Shown: positions 1 to 6,562, numbered from the stretch's first letter. The stretch is 11,665 bases of DNA from DASVBJ01 sp036375895 (GCA_036375895.1 DASVBJ010000351.1:1-11665), one strand, 5' to 3'. Made by a program: numbers and translations. Notes: generated by a model from the sequence alone, not told the origin.

Positions 1-1070
1 GTCGCCCTCGACATCTCCGGGGATCCGCAGACGATCACGTCGTGGTCACGCCAGTCGCCCCAGCGGGCGATGACGTCGGGCAGGAGACCGCGCTCCCCGG
101 TGAACTCAGGCTCGTCGGACACCGCCGGAATGATGGTCAGCCACGAGTGCGGCGCGGCGAGCCGGTACATCGCCCCGATGTCGTAGAGGTCGCCGGCCCG
201 GCGCACTCCGAAGAACACGTGCACCCTGCGGGAGGTGTTCCACCTCGCCATGTCCTCGACGATCGCCTTGATAGGGGCCAGCCCGGTGCCGCCCGCAACC
301 ATGAGGATGTCGCGGCCGGACTGCTGGTCGACCGCGAGGTCGCCCATCGGGGCGGTGATCTTGAGCACGTCGCCGGTAGCCGCGCGCCAGACCAGCGGGC
401 CACTCACCCAACCCGCGCCAACGGCCCGGACGTGGAACTCGAGCAGGCCGCTCGGGTTGGGCGCCGTGGCCATCGAGTAGGGCCGCCAGGTCCGTGGTCG
501 GTACGGCGTCTCGATGTTCGCGAACTGACCGGGCTCGTAGTGGTAGGGGCGGTCGGTGCGCACCGTGATCACGGCGATGTCATGGGCGCGCCGCTCGTGG
601 GCGATGATCTCGCCCCTCCACCAGGCGGGCTCGCGAGTTGCGGCCTGCTGTGCCGCGTCGATCATCGTCTGGGCCATGTAGTTGTACGTCCGGAACCAGG
701 CCGCCTCGAGCTCGGGCACCCAGAAGCTCTCGAGCGAATGCCGCAACGCCGCGAGGAGGGCGCGCCCGAAGACCCCATAGTGCTCGGCCCGCACGCCGTA
801 CTTTCGGTGATTCCGTCCGAGCTGCTCCAGCATCGGCTTGAAGCCGTCCTCGGCCCGGAGACGGCGCATCGCGCCGGTCAGCGCGCGAAAGAAGCGGTCC
901 CGCTGGGCATCCATGGCCACCGGGAAGAGATCACGCAGCTCGGGGCTCTGGACGAACAGGCTCGCGTAGAAGTAGTTCATCGTCTCGTCGGGGTCGCGAA
1001 CGAGCCGGAGGCTCTCCTCGACGAGCGCGATGTCGTCCCTCTCGAGCGGCAGCTCGTCGTACAGCTCCAT
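1..1070 (-). CDS. Flavohemoglobin-like globin / FAD-NAD(P)H oxidoreductase, 3' end cut by window
   Basis: Read on the minus strand, this frame is open from an ATG at 1070 to the window edge (356 codons, C-terminus missing). Residues about 12-145 form a globin domain with a B10-like Tyr35 in 'NYFYASLF', a possible E7 Gln56 and the proximal heme ligand His88 in 'LGRNHRKYGV'. Residues about 150-250 form an FAD-binding ferredoxin-reductase domain with the RPYS motif (196-199). Residues about 254-356 form an NAD(P)-binding domain with GGTGLAP (260-266) and the VCGSPEM motif (347-353). Such proteins pass electrons from NAD(P)H through FAD to heme and typically dioxygenate nitric oxide to nitrate in the cytoplasm. 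A GAGG lies about 10 nt upstream of the ATG. A GTG at 1223 is in frame but would add about 51 residues of low-complexity sequence. NO detoxification is inferred from the family; another globin-reductase role is possible. Confidence 0.9.
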   Translation of the reverse strand, partial: MELYDELPLERDDIALVEESLRLVRDPDETMNYFYASLFVQSPELRDLFPVAMDAQRDRFFRALTGAMRRLRAEDGFKPMLEQLGRNHRKYGVRAEHYGVFGRALLAALRHSLESFWVPELEAAWFRTYNYMAQTMIDAAQQAATREPAWWRGEIIAHERRAHDIAVITVRTDRPYHYEPGQFANIETPYRPRTWRPYSMATAPNPSGLLEFHVRAVGAGWVSGPLVWRAATGDVLKITAPMGDLAVDQQSGRDILMVAGGTGLAPIKAIVEDMARWNTSRRVHVFFGVRRAGDLYDIGAMYRLAAPHSWLTIIPAVSDEPEFTGERGLLPDVIARWGDWRDHDVIVCGSPEMSRA

Positions 1071-1339
1071 GCGCCAGTCCTCGTCGCGTCTCGTGGCAGG
1101 CCGAGCGGTCTCGGCTGGTTCTTCCGTCCGAGCGTTCCTCCCCGCACGGGCCCGGCGGACGCCCAGCCTACGCCGCTCGATGGAAATGTCCGATTCGCCG
1201 GAATGCCCCTGCTGACGGCTCACGAGCCCGGCTGCCGTGGAGGTGTGGGTGGGGGTGTCGGCGCCGCCCGGGGCCGCCACCTGGACGCTGCCGTGGGAGC
1301 CGCCCGCCAGGCGTCCTAGGGAGCCTGCCGGCGGGTCGG

Positions 1340-1969
1340 CTAAGGCCCGTCCTGGGCGTGTCGGCGGGCGAAGCGCCGAGCCTTCGCCCGGTTGCCGCAG
1401 ATGGACATGACGCACCAGCGGCGCCGGCCGGTCTGGTTGATGAAGAGCCAGCCGCACCCGATGCCGGGACACCGCCCGACCTGGCGCTGCTCGTCGGCCT
1501 CCACCAATGCCCGGGCCTGCCAGGCCAGCGCCAGCAGCGGCACCCGAAGGCCGAGGTCCGCCGGGAAGTGCCAGCGGCTGCCCCATGAACCCACGTGCTC
1601 GAGGGTGCGGGCTGACGCGGCCGTGGCGAAGGTCCGCGCCACCCGGCGGACGTCGCCCTCGTCGGGCCGGTCCTGGGTCAGCACCGCGTAGAGGGAGGAC
1701 CGGAAGCGGCGGGTCTCGGCGAGCACCCGGTGGGCCGGGCGGGGGTCGTCCTCGGCCGCGCGGCGCAGACCCACCGCTCGCTCGCCGTCCACGAGCCCGA
1801 GGGAGGCGGCGAGCGCGACGACGTGCTCGTAGCCCTGCAGGTAGTCGTACGGGTCCTCGTCGCCCCAGCCGGCGACTGTGTTGCACAGCTCGAGACCGGG
1901 ATGCCCGGAGATGGCGGCGGGGAGGACCAGGCCGTCGTAGACCTGCTTGGCTGTGGAACTCGCGGTCAC
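1340..1969 (-). CDS. CGNR zinc-finger / ABATE-domain protein, putative transcriptional regulator
   Basis: This is a 209-residue protein. The N-terminal part (about 15-150, with 'GHPGLELCNTVAG') matches the ABATE (DUF1470) stress-sensing domain. The C-terminal part carries the zinc finger with Cys167, Cys172, Cys186 and Cys191, including 'CGWLFINQTGRRRWCVMSICGNRAKARRF', where the CGNR signature and basic tail are typical of DNA-binding CGNR proteins. The frame stays open upstream to an ATG at 2116, but that 49-residue extension overlaps the terminator hairpin of the neighbouring transporter gene, is low in family-like sequence and is best treated as non-coding, so I chose the GTG at 1969. No clear ribosome binding site is visible there. 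Its target genes are unknown; the flavohemoglobin-like gene 269 nt downstream on the same strand is one candidate. The family call is firm and the regulatory role is inferred. Confidence 0.88.
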   Translation of the reverse strand: MTASSTAKQVYDGLVLPAAISGHPGLELCNTVAGWGDEDPYDYLQGYEHVVALAASLGLVDGERAVGLRRAAEDDPRPAHRVLAETRRFRSSLYAVLTQDRPDEGDVRRVARTFATAASARTLEHVGSWGSRWHFPADLGLRVPLLALAWQARALVEADEQRQVGRCPGIGCGWLFINQTGRRRWCVMSICGNRAKARRFARRHAQDGP

Positions 1970-2068
1970 GCGGTGATTCTTGCGGTTGCGGACGGTCCCT
2001 GTCAGCCCGCAGCCGCCAGGCGCCCCCGCACAGGACGGGGCCGGGGCGCCCGGCGGCTCCTCGTTCCA

Positions 2069-2109
2069 CGACGAGGTGCGCCCGGGGACAGTGCGGGCGC
2101 ACCTCATCG
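2069..2109 (-). terminator. Hairpin terminator of the solute-binding protein gene
   Basis: Arms 2069-2083 and 2095-2109 are inverted repeats of 15 nt around an 11-nt loop. The single mismatch becomes a G-U pair in the minus-strand transcript, giving a continuous helix that starts 12 nt after the stop codon at 2122. There is no U-tract, as is common for actinobacterial terminators. Its position between the transporter gene and the CGNR gene argues that the two are separate transcription units. Confidence 0.75.
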
Positions 2110-2121
2110 AGGACAACTGCG

Positions 2122-3819
2122 TCAGGCGACGCTCATCGTGGCGAGGTCTCCCTGGCCGTAGAAGGCGTGCATGTAGACGCCCTTGACCTTCGAGCCTCGC
2201 ATCTGGTTGGTCTTCGTCCAGAGCAGCGGGACGAAGGCGGCCTTCTCGACGACCTTCTGGTCCAGGTCGCCCCAGAGCTTGGCCTGCTTGGCCAGGTCCG
2301 TCTCCTTGTTGGCGGCGTCGAGCAGACCTTGCACCTCCGGGTCGTTCAGCTGGGAGAAGTTCTGGTTGCCCTCCGGAACGATCTGACGCCCGTCGAACAG
2401 CGGCGGGATCACCGACGAGCCGTTCGGCCAGTCCGGGCCCCAGCCGGCGAGCACGAGCTCGCCCTGCGTGGCCGGCTTGCCAACCGTGTCGTAGAACACG
2501 TCCGGGTTGATCGGGTTGATCGTCGTCGAGAAGCCGGCCGCGTCGAGGGCCTCCTTGAACGCGGCCGCCGACTTGGCGTTCTGCGGCGTGTTGGAGACGT
2601 CGAGCTTGAGCTTGTACCCGGTCGCGCCGGCCTCCTGCAGCAGCGACTTGGCCTTGGCCGGGTCGCCGGTCGGCGGCACGTCGTAGACGTTGAAGTCCTT
2701 GTGCGACTTCAGGACCGGCGGGATCATCGAGGTCGCGTAGTCACCAGAGTCCTTGCCGCCACGGGTGCCGCGGTAGCTCTCCTTGTTGATGGCGAACTCG
2801 ATGGCCTGGCGGACCTTGATGTCCTTGACCTTCGCGGTGTTGATGGCGAGGTAGCGGGTGAACCCGTCCAGCCCCGAGATGGTGCGCTCCTTGATCCGCG
2901 GGTCGGACAGAGCCGTCGCGAGGTTCTCCGCCTGGACGGACGAGTCCAGCATCACCGCGGTCTGGTCGGCCGGCGCGTCGGCCAGCAGGCGCTGGTCGAT
3001 GACAGACGGGTCGAGGCCGAAGGTCGCCACGACCTTGTCCGGGAACGCCTTGCGGATCTCGTCGGTCGACTGGTCCCAGCTCTCGTTGCGGACGAGCACG
3101 ATCGACTTGTCCCGCTGGTACGACTCGATCTTGTACGGGCCGGACGCCACCGGGTGGTCGTCGTACCTGATGTTGGTGTCCTTGGCCTTCGGCACCGGGC
3201 TGAACGTCGGCAGCGACGTCGTGAAGTTGAAGTCACCGATCGGCTTGTTCAGCTTGAACACGACCGTCTTGTCGTCGGTGCACTGGATCGAGTCCAGGCC
3301 CTTGCCGCCGTCCTTGTACGGGCCGACGTACTTGTCGCCGCCCACCAGGTACTGCTTGGCGTACTGCGGGCCGCCGGTGATCTGGTCCGACATCGACCGC
3401 TCCACGCCGTACTTCACGTCGGCGCACTTGATCGGCGTGCCGTCCTCGAACTTCACGCCGTCCTTCAGCGTGAAGGTCCAGGTCTGGTTGTTGTCGCTCG
3501 CCTTGCCGAGGTCGGTGGCCAGGTCCGGGACGAGCTCCGACCCGGACGGGCCGGGCACGCTCTTGTAGCCGGTCAGCGACCGGTACAGCAGCCGCGAGCC
3601 GAAGTTCAGCGCCGACGACACGTAGTTGCGCTGCGGGTCCAGGTGCTCGAAGTCGGCCACCATCAAGACGTTGAGGGTGCCCCCCTTCTTGCCCGCCGCG
3701 GCCTGACCGCTGTCACCCTTGTTGCCCGCACCATCGCCGCCACCGCACGCGGTGGCGACCAACGCGAGCGCCGCCCCGCCCGCCACGAGGGCCAGCCCCC
3801 GTCGCCTGCTTCCCGCCAT
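2122..3819 (-). CDS. ABC transporter substrate-binding lipoprotein, family 5 (peptide/nickel/opine type)
   Basis: This is a 565-residue lipoprotein. The first 25 residues are a signal peptide (MAGSRRRG, then a hydrophobic Ala/Leu/Val run) ending in the lipobox-like 'VATAC', so Cys25 should be lipidated and anchor the protein outside the membrane. A Gly/Asp/Lys-rich linker follows. From about residue 40 the SBP_bac_5 fold begins with 'GGTLNVLMVADFEHLDPQ', and later shows 'WTFTLKDGVKFEDGTPIKCADVKYGVER', 'VASGPYKIESY' and 'VRQAIEFAINKESY'. These motifs and the length fit extracytoplasmic binding proteins of dipeptide/oligopeptide importers; the ligand cannot be read from the sequence. No permease or ATPase gene lies in the window, so it is either an orphan or its partners are elsewhere. 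The ATG at 3819 is preceded by AGAGG (complement of 3829-3833) with 9-nt spacing. An upstream in-frame start at 3915 lies before the signal peptide and is rejected. Confidence 0.93.
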   Translation of the reverse strand: MAGSRRRGLALVAGGAALALVATACGGGDGAGNKGDSGQAAAGKKGGTLNVLMVADFEHLDPQRNYVSSALNFGSRLLYRSLTGYKSVPGPSGSELVPDLATDLGKASDNNQTWTFTLKDGVKFEDGTPIKCADVKYGVERSMSDQITGGPQYAKQYLVGGDKYVGPYKDGGKGLDSIQCTDDKTVVFKLNKPIGDFNFTTSLPTFSPVPKAKDTNIRYDDHPVASGPYKIESYQRDKSIVLVRNESWDQSTDEIRKAFPDKVVATFGLDPSVIDQRLLADAPADQTAVMLDSSVQAENLATALSDPRIKERTISGLDGFTRYLAINTAKVKDIKVRQAIEFAINKESYRGTRGGKDSGDYATSMIPPVLKSHKDFNVYDVPPTGDPAKAKSLLQEAGATGYKLKLDVSNTPQNAKSAAAFKEALDAAGFSTTINPINPDVFYDTVGKPATQGELVLAGWGPDWPNGSSVIPPLFDGRQIVPEGNQNFSQLNDPEVQGLLDAANKETDLAKQAKLWGDLDQKVVEKAAFVPLLWTKTNQMRGSKVKGVYMHAFYGQGDLATMSVA

Positions 3820-3856
3820 CTCGATTTGCCTCTCGTCAGGTGTCCGACCCACGGAG

Positions 3857-3872
3857 CCGTGCGGTCGCACGG
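3857..3872. promoter_or_regulatory. 7-bp palindrome in the leader of the solute-binding protein gene
   Basis: CCGTGCG and CGCACGG form a perfect inverted repeat around GT, 38 nt upstream of the ATG at 3819. It could be an operator for a dimeric repressor or a small leader hairpin; the sequence alone does not decide. A second small hairpin (GGGCCG at 3894-3899 with CGGCCC at 3904-3909) lies just upstream. Confidence 0.4.
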
Positions 3873-3936
3873 GTGAGCCCTGGCACACCTTCGGGGCCGC
3901 AGACGGCCCGGGCAAGATCTGGAGTCCCGAAGTGAC

Positions 3937-3990
3937 CTAACCGTTATTGGTCTGTTGATCGGTTAGTTACCGTGGTGATCAGTTGGTTAC
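3937..3990. promoter_or_regulatory. Repeat-rich putative operator/promoter patch between divergent genes
   Basis: This patch is visibly AT-richer than its surroundings. CTAACCG (3937-3943) and CGGTTAG (3960-3966) are a perfect inverted repeat. Overlapping it, TGATCGGTTAGTTAC (3956-3970) and TGATCAGTTGGTTAC (3976-3990) are direct repeats with two differences and a 20-nt period, close to two helical turns. GTTGG/CCAAC (3982-3995) adds a short hairpin. Such arrangements are typical of cooperative regulator binding. The patch lies about 118 nt upstream of the solute-binding protein start and 230 nt upstream of the acyltransferase start, so it could serve either or both. I could not assign convincing -35/-10 boxes. 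Confidence 0.5.
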
Positions 3991-4052
3991 CCAACCGCGT
4001 GCGCGGCGCAACCGGGACCGGGCCGAGGGCGAGCACCCCACCGCCGCCCTTC

Positions 4053-4119
4053 AAGATCGTCAGCGACCTCGTTGTGCGACACGCCGGCGTGTCGCCGCAA
4101 CAAGGTCGCTGGTGATCTT
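4053..4119. repeat. 67-nt near-perfect palindrome upstream of the acyltransferase gene
   Basis: Arms 4053-4085 and 4086-4119 are reverse complements with no loop. The central 16 nt (4078-4093) are perfectly palindromic. Across the arms I see one single-base bulge and three substitutions; two of these become G-U pairs in a plus-strand RNA, leaving one C-A mismatch. Pairing continues outward a few bases to about 4049 and 4123 after one mismatch. The 3' arm ends 100 nt before the acyltransferase GTG. It could be a leader RNA hairpin, an attenuator, a miniature mobile element or a cruciform-forming site. A separate 12-nt palindrome (AGGCA/TGCCT) begins at 4121. Confidence 0.8.
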
Positions 4120-4219
4120 CAGGCAACTGCCTCGGGCCGCCGCCGCGGGACGTTCGCCCCTGGGCCACCACCGACGACGCGCGTGCAATGGGCTCACGAC
4201 CGCCGAGACGAGGTGCCGC

Positions 4220-5641
4220 GTGGACCGCATGAGCCCGCTCGACGCGGGTTTCCTCCACCTGGAGGACCGTCACACCTCCCTGCACATCGCGGGCATCGGG
4301 ATCTTCGAGGGGCCGCCGCCCGCCTACACGGACGTGGCCGAGCTGTTCCACCACAAGCTGCAGCGGGTGCCGCGCTACCGACAGCGCGCACACCCCGTAC
4401 CCCTGCGACTCGGGCGACCCGTGTGGGTCGACGACCCGCACTTCGACCTCGGCTACCACCTGCGGCACACCGCGCTGCCTGCCCCCGGGGACGACGCCCA
4501 GCTGCGCCGGCTCGTGGGCCGCCTGATGTCTCAGCAGCTCGACCGCGACCGGCCGCTGTGGGAGGCGTGGGTCGTCGAGGGGCTCGAACAGGACCGCTGG
4601 GCCCTGATCAGCAAGGTCCACCACAGCATGGTCGACGGCATCGCAGGCACCGACCTCATCTCGGCCATCTACGACCACTCCCCCGAGCCGACCAGGACGC
4701 CGCCGGACGCCTGGGTTCCTGAACGGCAGCCCAACGCTCTCCAGCTGCTCACGGGGGCCGCACTCGAGCGCGCCCGCAGCCCCCTCGACGAAGCCCGCTC
4801 GCTGGCCACCGCGCTGCGCGACCCGGTGCGCTTCGCGGGGCTGGCTGCCGCGACGATGCGCGGCCTCACCGGCTACGCGACGGCGATGCGGCCGACCGAG
4901 GCGTCGTCGCTCGTCGGGCCCATCGGCCCTCACCGCCGCTACCGGTGGGCGAACGTGGCCCTGTCCGACCTGCAGCTCGTCCGGCAAAGCTTCGGCGGCA
5001 CCCTCAACGACGTGGTTCTGGCGCTGGTCACCCGCGGCTTCCGCGACCTGTTGATCGCTCGCGGCGAGCCGCTGCACCGCCACGTGGTGAGGTCGCTCGT
5101 GCCCGTCTCGGTCCGGCACCCGAGTGACCGGGGCCGCTTCGACAACCGGGTCTCGGCGATGCTCGCCGAGCTGCCCGTCGACGTCGACGACCCGGTGGGC
5201 CGGCTGGCGGAGGTGGCCACGCAGATGCGGCACCTGAAGGAGTCCCGGGAGGCGGTGGCCGGCGACGCCCTCACCTCTCTCGCGGTCTGGGCACCCGAGC
5301 CGATCCTCGGCATGGCGCTGCACGTCGGGTTCCGACTCCCCCACCGCAACCTGACCACGGTGACCACCAACGTCCCGGGGCCGACCGAGCCGCTCTACGT
5401 CGCCGGTCGCCGGATGCTCGCCACCTACCCCTACGTGCCGATAGCCGACCGGCTGCGGACCGGGGTCGCGATCACGTCGTACGAGGGGCAGCTGACGTTC
5501 GGGGTGACCGCGGACCGGGACACGGTCCCGGACGTCGACCTGATCAGCACCGGCATCGAGGCCGCAGCCACCGAGCTGGTGGATGCGGCCCACCGGCACC
5601 AGGCCTCGACGCGTCGGCGCAAGGTGGCGGCGCGGGCCTGA
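4220..5641 (+). CDS. Wax ester synthase / diacylglycerol O-acyltransferase (WS/DGAT family)
   Basis: This is a 473-residue protein that starts 'VDRMSPLDAGFLHLEDR', the usual opening of the family (M/V-D-x-M-S-P-L-D). The N-terminal acyltransferase domain holds 'RPLWEAWVVEGL' (111-122) and the catalytic HHxxxDG motif 'HHSMVDG' (134-140). The C-terminal half (about 320-465) is the DUF1298 domain with 'NVPGPTEPLYVAGRRM'. Members esterify acyl-CoA to long-chain alcohols or diacylglycerol, making wax esters or triacylglycerol storage lipid at the inner membrane face. Length matches the usual 450-480. I chose the GTG at 4220 because of GAGG at 4210-4213 (6-nt spacing) and family alignment. The frame is open back to 3983, but that stretch crosses the large palindrome and has no family similarity. 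No other lipid gene is adjacent, and substrate preference is not readable. Confidence 0.94.
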   Translation: MDRMSPLDAGFLHLEDRHTSLHIAGIGIFEGPPPAYTDVAELFHHKLQRVPRYRQRAHPVPLRLGRPVWVDDPHFDLGYHLRHTALPAPGDDAQLRRLVGRLMSQQLDRDRPLWEAWVVEGLEQDRWALISKVHHSMVDGIAGTDLISAIYDHSPEPTRTPPDAWVPERQPNALQLLTGAALERARSPLDEARSLATALRDPVRFAGLAAATMRGLTGYATAMRPTEASSLVGPIGPHRRYRWANVALSDLQLVRQSFGGTLNDVVLALVTRGFRDLLIARGEPLHRHVVRSLVPVSVRHPSDRGRFDNRVSAMLAELPVDVDDPVGRLAEVATQMRHLKESREAVAGDALTSLAVWAPEPILGMALHVGFRLPHRNLTTVTTNVPGPTEPLYVAGRRMLATYPYVPIADRLRTGVAITSYEGQLTFGVTADRDTVPDVDLISTGIEAAATELVDAAHRHQASTRRRKVAARA

Positions 5642-5642
5642 G

Positions 5643-5664
5643 CCATCCGCGCCGGGCCGGATGG
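5643..5664 (+). terminator. Hairpin terminator of the WS/DGAT gene
   Basis: CCATCCG (5643-5649) and CGGATGG (5658-5664) form a perfect 7-bp stem around an 8-nt GC-rich loop, 1 nt after the TGA stop at 5641. No U-tract follows. It separates the acyltransferase from the tRNA gene 47 nt downstream. Confidence 0.65.
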
Positions 5665-5711
5665 GAGAATCGGCCCCGCTGCCCGTCCGGCGCCCAGGCG
5701 CGGGCGGGCGT

Positions 5712-5796
5712 GGAGGGTTCGCATAGTGGCCGAGTGCATGCGCCTTGAAAGCGCACGACGGGAGACCGTCCGTGGGTTCGAATCCCACACCCTCCG
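5712..5796 (+). tRNA. tRNA-Ser, anticodon UGA
   Basis: The acceptor arm GGAGGGT (5712-5718) pairs perfectly with ACCCTCC (5789-5795), and the discriminator base is G5796. The anticodon stem TGCGC/GCGCA encloses the loop CTTGAAA, giving anticodon TGA (reads UCA). A long class II variable arm, GACGG-GAGA-CCGTC, and a T-arm GTGGG-TTCGAAT-CCCAC follow. The encoded 3' end is CCG, not CCA, so CCA must be added post-transcriptionally. A repeat shared with position 10024 starts 3-4 nt after the discriminator. Confidence 0.97.
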
Positions 5797-5799
5797 CCG

Positions 5800-5845
5800 T
5801 GTGATGTCGCGGGACACCGTTCACAAGACCCGCGACATCGTTCAC
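5800..5845. repeat. Copy 1 of a hairpin repeat at the tRNA-Ser 3' end
   Basis: The first 26 nt (5800-5825) are identical to 10024-10049. GATGTCGCGGG (5803-5813) and CCCGCGACATC (5829-5839) form a perfect 11-bp stem. CGTTCAC occurs twice (5818-5824 and 5839-5845). Compared with copy 2, two bases are missing from the loop side, which breaks the inner CACC/GGTG pairing. Read on the minus strand it begins GTGAACG and follows a transposase-like C-terminus, so it may be an IS481-family end. It could also act as the tRNA terminator. Confidence 0.8.
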
Positions 5846-5849
5846 GTCT

Positions 5850-6003
5850 GGCCTGTGGTTGGCAGTCCCGGGTCGGGTCCAGCCGGGGCTCGCGGATGTG
5901 CACCTGGGGCCAGGACGAGGACACGGGTCCCGGCGAGGCGGCGGCCCATGCCGATGTGGTGCGCCGGCAATCCTGCACCCGCCCACGGACGGAGCAGCAA
6001 GCA
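5850..6003 (-). pseudogene. Remnant of an IS481-type transposase C-terminus, frameshifted
   Basis: Two minus-strand frames carry consecutive pieces of the conserved end of IS481-family transposases. One frame reads 'LRPWAGAGLPAHHIGMGRRLAGTRVLVL', with 'HHIGMGR' at 5961-5941; family members show a sequence like 'LHHIGxGRxxAGTxV'. A different frame then reads 'QVHIREPRLDPTRDCQPQ', with 'LDPTRDCQP' at 5882-5856, resembling the family's terminal 'L(T)LDPTRDYQP'. The frame change, an apparent internal deletion and the absence of the catalytic region make this a dead fragment. It lies directly beside the hairpin repeat at the tRNA, in the orientation expected if that repeat were the transposon end. 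The match is from memory of the family. Confidence 0.65.
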
Positions 6004-6060
6004 AGCTCGACCGCGGCTGACGGACACCCGCGCCGAGCTATTCGCAGGCGCCTGCCCCAG

Positions 6061-6405
6061 CTACTTGAGCGGAGCCACGCCTCGCACATCTGAGGGCGGA
6101 AACCGCAGCTGGGCTGCCTCGAGCTTCACCCGCGCGGCTTCGGCCAGGTCGCAGCCGAGCACGTCGGCGAATCGCACGAGGTAGATCAGCACGTCCGCAA
6201 GCTCCTCGCTGACCCGCGTCTTGAGCGGCTCCTCGAACGCCTGAGCTGCGGCCTCGTCAGCCGGCAGCCACTGGAACAGCTCGGCAAGCTCGCCCACCTC
6301 GCCGACGAGGGCCAGGATGAGCGACTTGGGGTCGTGGAACTGGCCCCAGTCCCTTTCCTCGGTGAACTTCCGCATGCAATCGCGCAGCTCGATCAGGTCG
6401 GACAC
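6061..6405 (-). CDS. MazG-like / DCTPP1-type nucleotide pyrophosphohydrolase
   Basis: This is a 114-residue all-alpha NTP pyrophosphohydrolase. 'DWGQFHDPKSLILALVGEVGELAELFQW' (19-46) and 'EELADVLIYLVRFADVLGCDL' (67-87) give the metal-binding pattern E36xxE39 ... E68xxD71, and the tail 'KLEAAQLRFP...RG' is typical. The whole pattern is closest to the RS21-C6/dCTPase (DCTPP1) branch, which cleaves (d)NTPs, often dCTP or modified forms, to the monophosphate and pyrophosphate in the cytosol. The start is the GTG at 6405; an internal ATG at residue 11 would delete the conserved 'DLIELRDCMRKF' segment. The gene is divergent from the nuclease-helicase gene and shares a 157-nt intergenic region with it. 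It may be an ordinary house-cleaning gene or part of the neighbouring system. Confidence 0.9.
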   Translation of the reverse strand: MSDLIELRDCMRKFTEERDWGQFHDPKSLILALVGEVGELAELFQWLPADEAAAQAFEEPLKTRVSEELADVLIYLVRFADVLGCDLAEAARVKLEAAQLRFPPSDVRGVAPLK

Positions 6406-6527
6406 GCGCCGAGCATGCCACGGATGCCCGTGACCTCAGGAGCCGGGAGATAAGGTCGCCGTTGCGGCCCGACGGGCTTCCACGGCGAGCGCCGACAACG
6501 CGCCCACCACAGGACACGCCCCCACCC

Positions 6528-6545
6528 GCACGAGTCATCTCGTGC
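6528..6545. promoter_or_regulatory. 18-nt palindrome upstream of the nuclease-helicase operon
   Basis: GCACGAG (6528-6534) and CTCGTGC (6539-6545) are a perfect 7-bp inverted repeat around TCAT. It ends 5 nt before the ribosome binding site of the nuclease-helicase gene and lies between the two divergent genes. It looks like an operator for a dimeric regulator or a leader hairpin able to influence translation. It also contains the alternative GTG at 6542, which argues against that start. Confidence 0.5.
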
Positions 6546-6550
6546 TGCCT

Positions 6551-6555
6551 GGGGA
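6551..6555 (+). promoter_or_regulatory. Ribosome binding site that decides the nuclease-helicase start
   Basis: GGGGA lies 7 nt upstream of the GTG at 6563. The longer frame from the GTG at 6542 would place this site inside the coding sequence and has no Shine-Dalgarno of its own. Confidence 0.6.
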
Positions 6556-6562
6556 CTATTCT

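Noticed and set aside
1165..1192. Promoter-like pair on the minus strand (CGGACA, 16 nt, TAGGCT) upstream of the flavohemoglobin-like gene
   Set aside because: Both boxes match consensus poorly. In the 269-nt gap (1071-1339) I see no better promoter or any gene, so this stays unsupported.
42..1319. 425-codon plus-strand open frame
   Set aside because: It lies opposite the flavohemoglobin-like gene, whose minus-strand reading shows clear globin and reductase motifs.
1507..3876. 789-codon plus-strand open frame
   Set aside because: It is antisense to the CGNR and solute-binding protein genes, Arg/Val/Leu-rich, with no recognisable domain. It is a typical high-GC shadow frame.
3983..4219. In-frame upstream extension of the WS/DGAT protein from a TTG
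   Set aside because: It crosses the 67-nt palindrome and has no family similarity. GTG at 4220 has a ribosome binding site and the family's conserved N-terminus.
3944..6004. 686-codon minus-strand open frame containing 'GVGFEPTDGLPSCAFKAHALGHYANPP'
   Set aside because: It is antisense to the WS/DGAT gene and tRNA-Ser. The quoted segment is the antisense translation of the tRNA, a familiar annotation artefact.
6061..6405. MazG-like gene as half of a MazEF toxin-antitoxin pair
   Set aside because: MazG is an NTP pyrophosphohydrolase. No MazE- or MazF-like frame is present nearby.
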